This document shows, in pieces, positions 31,586-40,330 of a stretch of DNA of 64,000 bases. The position numbers were made by a program, and so were the translations under genes. How positions within the stretch are numbered: the first letter of the stretch is position 1; each line of letters starts with the position of its first letter. Origin of the DNA: Diaphorobacter limosus (lineage in GTDB: Bacteria; Pseudomonadota; Gammaproteobacteria; Burkholderiales; Burkholderiaceae_C); NCBI RefSeq assembly GCF_033100095.1, contig NZ_CP136921.1, forward strand, positions 590,501 through 654,500, written 5' to 3'. The notes beneath the pieces were generated by a model. The model saw only the letters and a program-made list of their open reading frames with translations. It was not told the origin of the DNA and made no database searches.

Positions 31586-32503
31586 ATGAATTTCCGCGTA
31601 TGGATGCTATGGGGTGTTGTGGGTTGGTTTCTGCTTTCGTCGGCGGCTGCGCAGCAGAGCCGTCAGGTTCCAGCCTATGACAAGGAACAAGCCAAAACCG
31701 TGCTTGATCGCAGCGTTTTTTACTTGCCACTTTTTGGCGCCGTGTATCGCGAGAAGTTTGCTGCAGCGTTGCCTCGCCATCCAGGCGTGCGCGGACTGGT
31801 GATTCACAACCATGGCTGTGGTGGCATGTGGGGTTGGGAGACCACGGTGGCGCAGTTTTACTACCGTGAGGGGTTTGCCGTTATCACGCCCGAATTCGTC
31901 ACCCGTGATGGCAACAAGCTGGGCTGCCCAGGCGGGACATCAGAAGAAATGCTCAAGCGTGCGGGCGAGCGTGTGCGTGAGGGGATTTATACGGCGGTCA
32001 ACCCTGCTAGGTTGGACGCCCGGGGAGACGACATTGCCGAAGTCATACGCTGGTTCAAAACGTTTTCGACCCTGCCAGTCATTCTGAGCGGCCACAGCGA
32101 GGGGTGCCGCACGACGTATCACTGGGATCGTGCAGACCCCCAAGTCGTAGGTGGGATTTGCCACAAACAAAGCGTGAATCGGCAATACGAACATCTATGG
32201 AAATGGGATGCGCGATTGCCGATGTGGTCGTCCATCGAGGATGAAGACCCCTGGGCTGGAGGCAGTGCACAGCATCCCGCAGTGGGGTTCCGGGAAAAAT
32301 TCAGAACCCATCCGGAAAACCTGACGGAGTTTCGCTATCCAGGCAACAGCCATGATCCACTGGTGCGCCCCGGTGAAGGGGCGAGCCTGCGTGCCTGGCT
32401 CAATCAACGGGTCAGCACCCCGGTGCAGAAGACCCAGAATGGCTTCAACTACGAAGACATATTGCCTGCGGTGCAGGGCGCTATCAAGGTGCCATCGCGA
32501 TGA
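31586..32503 (+). CDS. Putative exported alpha/beta-hydrolase-like protein
   Basis: The 305-residue product has a Sec-type signal peptide (MNFRVWMLWGVVGWFLLSSA, cleavage near AAAQQ) and an alpha/beta-hydrolase-like core: LVIHNHGCGGMWGWE as oxyanion region, the nucleophile elbow LSGHSEGCR, and a late PGNSHDPL that could provide the His. GAGGAG before ATG 31586 is a strong ribosome site. GC content is clearly lower than in addB and addA on either side, and the last codon overlaps the addA ATG. This suggests a later insertion into the addBA operon. The substrate is unknown. Confidence 0.7.
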   Translation: MNFRVWMLWGVVGWFLLSSAAAQQSRQVPAYDKEQAKTVLDRSVFYLPLFGAVYREKFAAALPRHPGVRGLVIHNHGCGGMWGWETTVAQFYYREGFAVITPEFVTRDGNKLGCPGGTSEEMLKRAGERVREGIYTAVNPARLDARGDDIAEVIRWFKTFSTLPVILSGHSEGCRTTYHWDRADPQVVGGICHKQSVNRQYEHLWKWDARLPMWSSIEDEDPWAGGSAQHPAVGFREKFRTHPENLTEFRYPGNSHDPLVRPGEGASLRAWLNQRVSTPVQKTQNGFNYEDILPAVQGAIKVPSR

Positions 32504-35500
32504 TTGAAGGGACGTCAGTGCCAGCGGTTTTTCCCGCCTACACCCACAACACCCAGCCCATCTCCCGCGAAGCCTTCTACGCCATCGCCTGCGACCCGGC
32601 GCGCAGCGTGGCGGTGGAGGCCTGCGCCGGCGCGGGCAAGACCTGGATGCTGGTCTCGCGCATCTTGCGCGCGCTGCTGGACGGCAGCCAGCCGCATGAA
32701 ATCCTGGCGATCACCTTCACCAAGAAGGCGGCGGGCGAGATGCGCCAGCGCCTGCAGGAGTGGCTGGAGGCATTCGCCCACGCGCCGCTGGAGCAGCTCG
32801 AGCAAGAGCTGGTGGCACGCGGTTTGGATCAAAACGGCCCGCAGGGCGCGCACAATAAGCGCGAGCAGCTACAAAATTTATATCAACAACTGCTGGCCAA
32901 TGGCCGCCCGCTGCAGATTCGCACCTTTCACAGCTGGTTTGCCGCGCTGCTCTCGACCGCGCCGCTGGCGCTGTTGCAAGAGCGCGGCCTGCCCACGCAT
33001 TACGAGCTGCTGGAGGACGACGCCCCGGCCAAGGCGGCGGTGTGGCGGCCGTTTTTGGCCGCCGTGGAGCAAGACGCCAGCCTGCGCGCCGACTACGCTG
33101 CGGTGGTCGCCGCGCATGGCCGCAGCCAGACGCACAAGGCGCTGGAGGCGGCGCTGGACAAGCGGGTGGAATTTGCTCTGGCCGACGAGGCGGGCATCGT
33201 CGCTGCCTCGGTGCCGCCCTTTGCCGACCTCTACCCTGGCCTGGCCGGGGTGGCGCACCCCAGCGAATGGCTGCTGCAGCGCGCCGCTGGCCGCGCTTTG
33301 CTGGAGGAAGCGGCACAGGCCCTGGCGCCGCTGGCCAAGACCTTTGCCGCAAAGGGCGCAGAACTCACGGCGGCGCTGCAGGCCAACGATTGGCAGGGCG
33401 TTTTGGTGGCGCTGTTTACCGACGATGGCCAGGGCACGCCGCGTGCCTTTGGCAAATCGCGCCCCGACGTGGTGACAGCCGCGCAGAACGAGGCTGAGAC
33501 GCTGCGCAAGGCCTGCCAGCAGCACGCCGCCTGGCAGCACCAGGGCCGCATGGCGCGCCTGTCGCGCTGCCTGATCGCCTGCTTTGCGCAACTCAAGCGC
33601 GAGCGCGGCTGGGTGGACATGAACGACGTGGAGCGCACGGCGCTCACGCTGCTGTCCGACCCCATCCTCTCGGGCTGGGTGCAAGAGAGGTTGGATGCGC
33701 GCGTGCGGCATCTGCTGATCGACGAGTTTCAGGACACCAACCCGCTGCAGTGGCAGGCGCTGCACGCCTGGCTGTCGGGTTACGCCGGCGCGGGTGGCGG
33801 GCAGCAGCCGCCCAGCCTGTTCATCGTGGGCGACCCCAAGCAGAGCATTTACCGCTTTCGCCGCGCCGAGCCCCAGGTGTTTCAGGCCGCGCAGGCCTTT
33901 GTGCGCGATGCCTTTGGCGGCGACCTGCTGGCCTGCGACCACACGCGGCGCAACGCGCTGGGCGTGATCACCACCGTCAACAGCGCCATGCAGGCGGCGC
34001 AGGGCCAGCAGGAATACAGCGGTTTTCGCGAGCACACCACCGAATCGCAACAAGCGGGGCTGCTGCTGCGCCTGCCGCCCATCACCAAGATGGACGCGGC
34101 GCAGGATGATGAAGGTGATGCCGGGGAGGGCCTGCCCTGGCGCGACAGCCTGACCGAGCCGCGCCACGAGGCCGAGGAAACCCTGCGCATGCAGGAGAGT
34201 GCCCAGGCCGCGCGCTGGGTGGCGGCGCAGATGGCGGCGGGCATTGCGCCGGGCGAGATCATGGTGCTGGCGCGCCAGCGCGAGCGCCTGGCGCGCATGG
34301 AGGAGGCCTTGCGCGCCCTGCACATCCCTTGCGTGCAGCCGGAAAAGGCCGACCTGGCCGCGGCGCCCGAGGTGCAGGACATGGTGGCCCTGCTCGACGT
34401 GCTGGTCTCGCCCGCGCACGACCTGTCGCTGGCGCGCGCACTCAAGTCGCCGCTGTTTGGTTGTGATGACGCGCTGCTCACCCAGCTGGCGCTGCTGCGC
34501 CGCCAGGAGAAGCACCGGCAATCGAGCTGGTTCGATTTGCTACTACAACAAGAGCTGTTTACGCTTGATACAAGAGCGCTGGCGGCCAGTTTGATTCAAT
34601 ACCGCGACTGGGTCGCCACGCTGCCACCGCACGACGCGCTGCAGGCCATCTACCGGCATGGCGACGTGCTGGCGCGCTTTGCCGCCAGCGCCCCCGCGCC
34701 CGAGCGTGCCGGGGTGCTGGCCAATCTGCGCGCGCTCTTGGGCGCGGCGCTGGCGCAGGACGGCGGGCGCTATCTGACGCCCTACGCCCTGGTGCGCGCG
34801 CTCAAGAAGGGCGGCACCCCGGCCCCGGCGCGCGCCGACGCGGGGGCGGTGCGCCTGCTCACCGTGCACGGCGCCAAGGGGCTGGAGGCCCACAGCGTGC
34901 TGCTGCTCGACACCGACGCCCAACCAAAAAAAGCCGAGACCATGGCCGTGTTGGTGGACTGGCCGGGCGAGCAGGCGCTGCCGCGGCGCTTCATATTTCT
35001 GGCGCGCGAATCCAGCCCGCCACCCAGCGCAGAGGCCGCCATGGCGCACGAGAAGGCCGAGCGCCAGCGTGAGTTTTTGAACACCTTGTACGTCGCCATC
35101 ACACGCGCCAAGCAATGCCTGGTGCTGTCCTGCGTGCAATCGAAAAACGCCAACCCCGGCAGCTGGTGGGAGCGCCTGGCGCCCTTGATGCAGCAAGACG
35201 TGCAACCGCAGGACGCCGTCGCCGCTGCCAGCGCGGACGCCGCCTTCACCCTGCTGGAGCTGCCGGCGCTACCCCCTATGGCAGGGGGTGAGGGCGCCCA
35301 GCCCAGCCCGGCGACGGCAGCAGACCCGGACAGCCTGAGCGCCCGCCAGGGCCAGGCCATGCACGCGCTGCTCGAGCAGGTGGGCGGGGCCGGCGTCCCG
35401 TTGGCGCAGGCCCGCAGCAGCGGCTGGGACGCGCGCCGCCTGGCGCGCCTGGCGCGTGAATTTTCTCTGCCGGCCAGCGCCGCCCAGGCCGCCGCCGCCA

Positions 35501-35826
35501 TGGCGCAGACCATCTTGAACGGTGACGGCGCCTGGGCCTGGGACGACGATGCCTTGGACATGGCGGTCAACGAAGCGCCGCTGCAGCACCAGGGCCAAAG
35601 CCTGCGCATCGACCGCCTGGTGCGCCTGCGCCAGGCCCGCGCCGGCGCGCGCTGGTGGGTGCTGGACTACAAGAGCGCCGCCGACCCCGCGCGCCAACCG
35701 GCGCTGATGGAGCAGCTGCAACGCTACCGCCAGGCGGTCCAGCAGCAGCAGCAGCAGCCCGGCGAGGCCGTGGGCGCGGCGTTCCTGACGGGCGAGGGCA
35801 GGGTGGTGGTACTGGCGGCTGATTGA
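32500..35826 (+). CDS. addA: AddA-like helicase-nuclease subunit
   Basis: AddA is the UvrD-like motor and 3'-strand nuclease of AddAB. The 1,108-residue protein has Walker A VEACAGAGKTW (about residue 42), motif Ia AITFTKKAAGEMRQR, Walker B LLIDEFQDTNPLQW, motif IV IVGDPKQSIYRFRRAEP, motif V LLTVHGAKGLEAHSVLL, motif VI YVAITRAKQCLVL and a C-terminal nuclease with WVLDYKSA. ATG 32500 overlaps the hydrolase stop; an in-frame GTG at 32518 may be the ancestral start. Two mosaic repeat copies (32829-32882 and 34531-34600) are in frame. A CAG run near 35740 gives a Gln tract. Confidence 0.92.
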   Translation: MIEGTSVPAVFPAYTHNTQPISREAFYAIACDPARSVAVEACAGAGKTWMLVSRILRALLDGSQPHEILAITFTKKAAGEMRQRLQEWLEAFAHAPLEQLEQELVARGLDQNGPQGAHNKREQLQNLYQQLLANGRPLQIRTFHSWFAALLSTAPLALLQERGLPTHYELLEDDAPAKAAVWRPFLAAVEQDASLRADYAAVVAAHGRSQTHKALEAALDKRVEFALADEAGIVAASVPPFADLYPGLAGVAHPSEWLLQRAAGRALLEEAAQALAPLAKTFAAKGAELTAALQANDWQGVLVALFTDDGQGTPRAFGKSRPDVVTAAQNEAETLRKACQQHAAWQHQGRMARLSRCLIACFAQLKRERGWVDMNDVERTALTLLSDPILSGWVQERLDARVRHLLIDEFQDTNPLQWQALHAWLSGYAGAGGGQQPPSLFIVGDPKQSIYRFRRAEPQVFQAAQAFVRDAFGGDLLACDHTRRNALGVITTVNSAMQAAQGQQEYSGFREHTTESQQAGLLLRLPPITKMDAAQDDEGDAGEGLPWRDSLTEPRHEAEETLRMQESAQAARWVAAQMAAGIAPGEIMVLARQRERLARMEEALRALHIPCVQPEKADLAAAPEVQDMVALLDVLVSPAHDLSLARALKSPLFGCDDALLTQLALLRRQEKHRQSSWFDLLLQQELFTLDTRALAASLIQYRDWVATLPPHDALQAIYRHGDVLARFAASAPAPERAGVLANLRALLGAALAQDGGRYLTPYALVRALKKGGTPAPARADAGAVRLLTVHGAKGLEAHSVLLLDTDAQPKKAETMAVLVDWPGEQALPRRFIFLARESSPPPSAEAAMAHEKAERQREFLNTLYVAITRAKQCLVLSCVQSKNANPGSWWERLAPLMQQDVQPQDAVAAASADAAFTLLELPALPPMAGGEGAQPSPATAADPDSLSARQGQAMHALLEQVGGAGVPLAQARSSGWDARRLARLAREFSLPASAAQAAAAMAQTILNGDGAWAWDDDALDMAVNEAPLQHQGQSLRIDRLVRLRQARAGARWWVLDYKSAADPARQPALMEQLQRYRQAVQQQQQQPGEAVGAAFLTGEGRVVVLAAD
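32829..32882 (-). repeat. Mosaic repeat copy inside addA (first)
   Basis: AAAACGGCCCGCAGGGCGCG, then CACAATAAGCGCGAGCAGCT and ACAAAATTT match the repeat in reverse orientation. It is in frame, in the helical region after motif Ia. Confidence 0.65.
34531..34600 (+). repeat. Mosaic repeat copy inside addA (second)
   Basis: GATTTGCTACTACAACAAGA, GCTGTTTACGCTT, spacer, AGAGCGCTGGCGGCCAGTTT match the repeat. It encodes FDLLLQQELFTLDTRALAAS, in frame. Confidence 0.7.
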
Positions 35827-35839
35827 GACGACAGCTTCG

Positions 35840-36763
35840 TCAGGGGCGAGGCGGCTCGCCATCCTCGCAACAGGCCTGCTGCAGCAGGGGTAGCAGCCAT
35901 TGACTGAAGGCCTGCAGCCGCTGCGACAGCTGGCGCCGGTGCGGGTAGACCAGATGCATGGGCATGGCGGGCGCGGGCCAGTCCTGCAGCACCTCGACCA
36001 GCTCGCCGGCGGCCAGGTGCTCGCGCACGTCGAAGGCCGGAATCTGGATCAGCCCCAGCCCGGCCAGGCAGCAGGCGATATAGGTCTCGGCGTTGTTCAC
36101 GGTCACGCTGCCGTCCATGGGGCATTGTTGGATGCGGCCTTGCTCCTCCCATTCCCAGGGCGCGGCGCGGCCGCTGCCGGGCGCGGCGTAGTGCACGGCC
36201 TGGTGCCGCGGCAGGTCCAGCGGGCTGTGCGGTACCCCGTAGCGCGCCAGATAGGCCGGGCTGGCGCAGTGGATCAGCCGCACCCGCCCCACGGGCCGGG
36301 CCACCAGGCTGCTGCTGGCCGGTGTGCCCACGCGCAGCGCGCAGTCCACGCCTTCTTGCACCAGGTCGATGCTGCGGTCGCTGCTGCCCAGCTCGATCTG
36401 CAGGCCGGGGTGCAGGGCCAGCCATGCGGGCAGCGCCGGCGCCACCAGGCGGCGGGCGATGCGGCTGGGCATGTCCACGCGGATGCGCCCGGCCAGCGGC
36501 CCGGCGTCGGGGCGAAACTGCTGCTCCAGCTCCTCCACATCGGCCACCAGCGAGGGCGCGCGCTCCAGCAGGGCTGCGCCGTCGGGCGTCAGGCTGACGC
36601 GGCGCGTGGTGCGGTGCAGCAGGCGGGCGCCCAGGCGCGCTTCCAGCTGCTGCAGCGCCAGCGACACGGTGGGGCGCGGCAGGCCCAGCTGGTCGGCCGC
36701 CAGGGTAAAGCTGCCGCTGTGCGCTACGCGGATGAAGATGCGCAGCTGGTCAATGCGATCCAT
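35840..36763 (-). CDS. LysR-family transcriptional regulator
   Basis: The 307-residue regulator has an N-terminal winged helix (MDRIDQLRIFIRVAHSGSFT ... LGLPRPTVSLALQQLEARLG) and a substrate-binding domain (about 90-300). It is divergent from an SDR oxidoreductase gene with 104 bases between starts, so it probably controls that gene. The gap is very AT-rich (TATTTTTCAGCATTTATTTG) and is the likely binding region. The stop lies 14 bases from the addA stop, convergent. Confidence 0.93.
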   Translation of the reverse strand: MDRIDQLRIFIRVAHSGSFTLAADQLGLPRPTVSLALQQLEARLGARLLHRTTRRVSLTPDGAALLERAPSLVADVEELEQQFRPDAGPLAGRIRVDMPSRIARRLVAPALPAWLALHPGLQIELGSSDRSIDLVQEGVDCALRVGTPASSSLVARPVGRVRLIHCASPAYLARYGVPHSPLDLPRHQAVHYAAPGSGRAAPWEWEEQGRIQQCPMDGSVTVNNAETYIACCLAGLGLIQIPAFDVREHLAAGELVEVLQDWPAPAMPMHLVYPHRRQLSQRLQAFSQWLLPLLQQACCEDGEPPRP

Positions 36764-36867
36764 GGAGGGTGATTGGTAGTGATTTATGGATGGAGCATCT
36801 ATTTTTCAGCATTTATTTGTGTTTTGCTTATCAATAAAGTGGCGCTTTTACCCACAAGGAGCCATCC

Positions 36868-37641
36868 ATGTCCACACACAGCATCCAAGGCAAAGTCGTT
36901 CTGATCGCCGGTGGCGCCAAAAACCTCGGTGGCCTGCTGGCGCGTGACCTGGCGGCGCATGGCGCCAAGGCCGTGGCCATTCACTACAACAGTGCCGCCA
37001 GCAAGGCCGACGCCGACGCCACCGTGGCGGCGGTGCAAAAGGCCGGTGCACGGGCCGTGGCCCTGCAGGCCGACCTGACCAGCGCCGCCGCCATGGAAAA
37101 GCTGTTTGCCGACGCCGTGGCCGCCGTCGGCCGCCCGGACATTGCCATCAACACCGTGGGCAAGGTGCTCAAGAAGGCGATTGCCGACATCTCCGAGGCC
37201 GAGTACGACGAGATGAGTGCGGTCAACGCCAAGTCGGCCTTTTTCTTCCTCAAAGAAGCGGGCAAGCATGTCAACGACAACGGCAAGATTTGCACCCTGG
37301 TGAGCTCGCTGCTGGGCGCATTCACGCCGTTCTATGCGTCCTACGCGGGCACCAAGGCGCCGGTGGAGCATTTCACGCGCGCGGCTGCCAAGGAGTTGGG
37401 CGCACGCGGCATCTCGGTCACGGCCGTGGGCCCCGGCCCCATGGACACGCCCTTCTTCTATGGCCAGGAAAGCACCGACGCCCAGGCCTACCACAAGAGT
37501 GCCGCCGCGCTATCGCCCTTCAGCAAGACCGGCCTGACTGACATCGAAGACGTGGTGCCCTTCATCCGCCACCTGGTCAGCGACGGCTGGTGGATCACGG
37601 GCCAGACGATTCTGATCAACGGCGGCTATACCACCAAGTAA
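36868..37641 (+). CDS. SDR-family oxidoreductase
   Basis: A 257-residue short-chain dehydrogenase. The cofactor loop is VLIAGGAKNLGGLLARDLAA, an unusual GGAKNLGG in place of the common TGxxxGIG; the catalytic Tyr-Lys is YASYAGTKAPVEH and the Ser region is LVSSLLGAFTPF. The C-terminus WWITGQTILINGGYTTK is typical. AAGGAG precedes ATG 36868. It is followed after 12 bases by a small membrane protein gene and lies opposite a LysR regulator. Substrate unknown. Confidence 0.92.
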   Translation: MSTHSIQGKVVLIAGGAKNLGGLLARDLAAHGAKAVAIHYNSAASKADADATVAAVQKAGARAVALQADLTSAAAMEKLFADAVAAVGRPDIAINTVGKVLKKAIADISEAEYDEMSAVNAKSAFFFLKEAGKHVNDNGKICTLVSSLLGAFTPFYASYAGTKAPVEHFTRAAAKELGARGISVTAVGPGPMDTPFFYGQESTDAQAYHKSAAALSPFSKTGLTDIEDVVPFIRHLVSDGWWITGQTILINGGYTTK

Positions 37642-37653
37642 CGGGGGGAAGCC

Positions 37654-37923
37654 ATGCATGTGGCGCTTGTGATGGCCGGCGGCCTGGTGCTGCTGGGCCT
37701 GTTCGTGCTGTTTGGCTGGCTGTGGGGCGCCAGCAGCGCTGGCATGGCGCTGGCGGCCAAGTGGTTTGTGCCGGCCTGGCTGCTGGTGGCGGCGGTGAAC
37801 ATGTGGGTGGGCGTGCAGCACGCGGGTTACAGCGTGCGCGAGGAGGCGCCCATTTTGCTCATCGTCTTTGCCGTGCCGGCGGCGGTGGCTGCTTTTGTGG
37901 TGTGGTGGCTGCCGCGTAGCTGA
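37654..37923 (+). CDS. Small integral membrane protein
   Basis: An 89-residue protein with three strong hydrophobic segments (about residues 5-24, 34-53, 64-85). It lies 12 bases after the SDR gene and GGGGGAAG precedes its ATG, so they are co-transcribed. I do not recognise a named family. Confidence 0.75.
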   Translation: MHVALVMAGGLVLLGLFVLFGWLWGASSAGMALAAKWFVPAWLLVAAVNMWVGVQHAGYSVREEAPILLIVFAVPAAVAAFVVWWLPRS

Positions 37924-37985
37924 AGAGCTGCGGGCGGTGCGGCCGACTGCGTGGATGCAGGGCCGCAAGGTGGGATGATCGGCGC

Positions 37986-39365
37986 ATGTCTTATGTGAAC
38001 GATTCTTCCAGCGCGCCCCTCGCGTGCGACGCCGCCATCATCGGCGGCGGCCCGGCCGGTTTGATGGCTGCCGAAATACTGGCCCAGGCGGGCCATTCTG
38101 TGCATGTGTTCGACGCCATGCCCTCTGTCGGGCGCAAGTTTTTGCTGGCCGGCAAGGGCGGGCTGAATCTGACCCACTCCGAGCCCTTCGAGGCCTTTGT
38201 GTCGCGCTTCGGCGAGCGCCGCGCACAGATCGAGCCGCTGCTGAGCGTCTTTGGCGCCGAGCAGCTGCGCGCCTGGGCGCAGGGCTTGGGCGTCGATACG
38301 TTTGTCGGCACCTCGGGGCGCGTCTTTCCCACCGACATGAAGGCCGCGCCGCTGCTCCGCGCCTGGCTGGCGCGGCTGCGTGCAGCTGGCGTGGTGCTGC
38401 ACATGCGCCACCGCTGGCTGGGTTGGGATGCCGACGGCGCCTTGTGCTTTGCCAGCGCCGCCGGGCAGCAGCGCGTGGCCGCGCGCGCCACGGTGCTGGC
38501 GCTGGGAGGCGCCAGCTGGCCGCGTCTGGGCTCCGACGCTGCCTGGGTGCCGCTGCTGGCGGCCAGGGGGGTGCAGATTGCGCCATTGCAGCCGGCCAAC
38601 TGCGGCTTTGACGTGCCGCGCGTGGACGCGCCCGTGGGCCACCTTTTTGACATTTCGCGGCGCGAGTTCTTTCGCGAGCTGCTGGGGCGCGGCCAGGCAT
38701 CCGCCGTGGGCTGGACACCGTTTTTTGCCGAGCGCTTTGCGGGCCAGCCGTTCAAGTCGGTGGCCATTGCCTTCACCGACAGCCAGGGCCGTCAGTTTGC
38801 GCGGCGCGGCGAGTTCGTCGCCACCGCCACGGGGGTGGAGGGCAGCCTGGTCTATGCCGCCTCCGGCCTGCTGCGCGATGAAATCACGGCCCACGGCCAC
38901 GCCACCTTCCATCTGGACCTGCTGCCCGACCACAGCCCCGAACGGGTGCTGGCCGAGGTGCGCCATCCGCGTGGTGCGCGCAGCCTGACAAGCCACCTCA
39001 AGGGACGGCTGGGGCTCGATGGCATCAAGGCCGCCATCCTCTACGAACAGCTGGGCAAGGTCGGCATGCAGGATGCGCAGCTGCTGGCACAGGCCATCAA
39101 ACGGCTGCCCATCACCGTGCTGGCCATGCGCCCGGTGCAGGAGGCGATCAGCACCGCCGGCGGCGTGTCCTTCGAGGCGCTGGATGCGCATCTCATGCTG
39201 CGGGCCATGCCCGGGGTGTTCTGCGCCGGCGAGATGCTGGACTGGGAGGCGCCCACCGGCGGTTACCTGCTCACGGCCTGCTGCGCCACCGGGCGCGTGG
39301 CAGGCGCGGGGGCGGCGCACTGGCTGGCGAGCCCGGTGCCGGCGGATCAGAACTTGGTGCGGTAG
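37986..39365 (+). CDS. HI0933/YhiN-type flavoprotein (TIGR03862-like)
   Basis: A 459-residue FAD protein. It has the N-terminal dinucleotide site DAAIIGGGPAGLMAAEIL, the family sequence VGRKFLLAGKGGLNLTHSEP, TSGRVFPTDMKAAPLLRAWL, and the C-terminal FCAGEMLDWEAPTGGYLLTA with a second FAD contact. Members are predicted oxidoreductases of unknown substrate. The gene ends by overlapping the convergent gene at 39347 by 19 bases. Confidence 0.9.
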   Translation: MSYVNDSSSAPLACDAAIIGGGPAGLMAAEILAQAGHSVHVFDAMPSVGRKFLLAGKGGLNLTHSEPFEAFVSRFGERRAQIEPLLSVFGAEQLRAWAQGLGVDTFVGTSGRVFPTDMKAAPLLRAWLARLRAAGVVLHMRHRWLGWDADGALCFASAAGQQRVAARATVLALGGASWPRLGSDAAWVPLLAARGVQIAPLQPANCGFDVPRVDAPVGHLFDISRREFFRELLGRGQASAVGWTPFFAERFAGQPFKSVAIAFTDSQGRQFARRGEFVATATGVEGSLVYAASGLLRDEITAHGHATFHLDLLPDHSPERVLAEVRHPRGARSLTSHLKGRLGLDGIKAAILYEQLGKVGMQDAQLLAQAIKRLPITVLAMRPVQEAISTAGGVSFEALDAHLMLRAMPGVFCAGEMLDWEAPTGGYLLTACCATGRVAGAGAAHWLASPVPADQNLVR

Positions 39366-39985
39366 TACAGCATGGGCCCGCCGCGCCTGGCACGCAGCAG
39401 CAGGCGCGAGTTGCCCTCCAGCTGCAGGCCCACGGCGCCAAACTCTGGCACCAGGCCGCGCGTGCGCGAGCTGGACCACTGCACCTCCACCCGGGTGCCG
39501 AAGGTCGGTTGATCCTGGTGCCAGATCATGCCCATGGCATTGGGCATGGCATGCAGTTGCGATGTGCGGGCCCAGGCATGTATGTCCAGTTGCACCCTGC
39601 GATCGAGCTGTGAGCGCCAGCGCACGCCCAGGTCAAAGGCTTGCGGGCTCAGTTCCACGCCCCTGGCATACGACACCACGCCCAATGTCAGTCCCAGGCT
39701 GGACGCCTGGCGTGGTGTGAGCCAGCCGGTGATATCGGTGTAGTGAATGGCCTGCGGCGACATGGCTCCCGGCTGGCGCAGTGCATCGGACGGGTACAGG
39801 GCGCCAAAGTCGGGGTAGCTGTGGCCACGCAGCGTGATGGGGGGCGATGCCGCGCTGGTCAGCGGGTCGGCCACCTGCGCCACCGCAGCCCCGACCCAGA
39901 CCACAAGGGGCAAGGCGCCGCAAAGCCATGGGCGCCGGCCCAAGGCCGATCTGCGGGCAAATGGTGCAAACATGAGTGCATTCAT
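39347..39985 (-). CDS. Hypothetical exported protein (212 aa)
   Basis: The N-terminus (RRPWLCGALPLVVWVGAAVA, cleavage near AVAQVAD) is a signal peptide after a basic lead. The mature part begins SAASPPITLRGHSYPDFGAL and ends in alternating beta strands (QLEGNSRLLLRARRGGPMLY YRTKF), which suggests a beta-rich periplasmic or outer-membrane protein. No catalytic motif is seen. It is convergent with the flavoprotein gene and overlaps its end. Function unknown. The 174 bases between it and the 4.5S RNA hold no gene that I can see. Confidence 0.65.
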   Translation of the reverse strand: MNALMFAPFARRSALGRRPWLCGALPLVVWVGAAVAQVADPLTSAASPPITLRGHSYPDFGALYPSDALRQPGAMSPQAIHYTDITGWLTPRQASSLGLTLGVVSYARGVELSPQAFDLGVRWRSQLDRRVQLDIHAWARTSQLHAMPNAMGMIWHQDQPTFGTRVEVQWSSSRTRGLVPEFGAVGLQLEGNSRLLLRARRGGPMLYYRTKF

Positions 39986-40159
39986 GACGACACCCTGGAG
40001 GACAAAGCCTGGGATCAGTATGAATCACCGGGGTGCGCCCCCCGCCAGCCAAGGCCCCAAGCCCCTGTGGGACAGGGCTGACACGCACGCAGCCCATGCC
40101 GGGCCCGGTGGGCGTCTGGCACAGGAAGAGAAAAAGAGGGGGAGGGGGAAGAGAAGTTG

Positions 40160-40251
40160 ACGAGCCTTACCCCCGGCACTGGCTCCACAGTTAGGGCTGC
40201 TTGGTTCCCCACCTGACCCGGTTGGCCGCTTCACCATGCGGGGAGGCCCGT
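40160..40251 (-). ncRNA. ffs: 4.5S RNA of the signal recognition particle
   Basis: On the minus strand the apical part reads GGGTCAGGTGGGGAACCAAG then CAGCCC, which carries the conserved SRP domain IV loops GGUCAGG and AGCAGCC with a GGAA tetraloop-type tip. The ends ACGGGCC (40251 downward) and GGCTCGT (to 40160) pair with one G-U. It binds Ffh to target membrane proteins. Its position upstream of dnaX on the other strand fits related genomes. Ends may be off by a few bases. Confidence 0.88.
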
Positions 40252-40259
40252 CAGCGGCA

Positions 40260-40265
40260 ATTGTA
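40260..40265 (-). promoter_or_regulatory. -10 box of the ffs promoter
   Basis: TACAAT on the minus strand lies 8 bases before the predicted RNA start at 40251. No strong -35 is seen in the C-rich sequence upstream. Confidence 0.55.
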
Positions 40266-40330
40266 CGCGGAACCGGGGGGCGTTTCGGGCTCGCCAAAGG
40301 GCGGCGGCGGGCCACATAGAATCACCCCCC

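Noticed and set aside
32878..34521. A 547-codon minus-strand open frame over addA
   Set aside because: Antisense to all conserved helicase motifs of AddA; no ribosome site or recognisable domain.
35735..35760. CAG trinucleotide run in addA as a functional microsatellite
   Set aside because: Only about five to six units giving a short Gln stretch in a surface loop; such runs are common by chance in GC-rich genes rich in Gln CAG codons.
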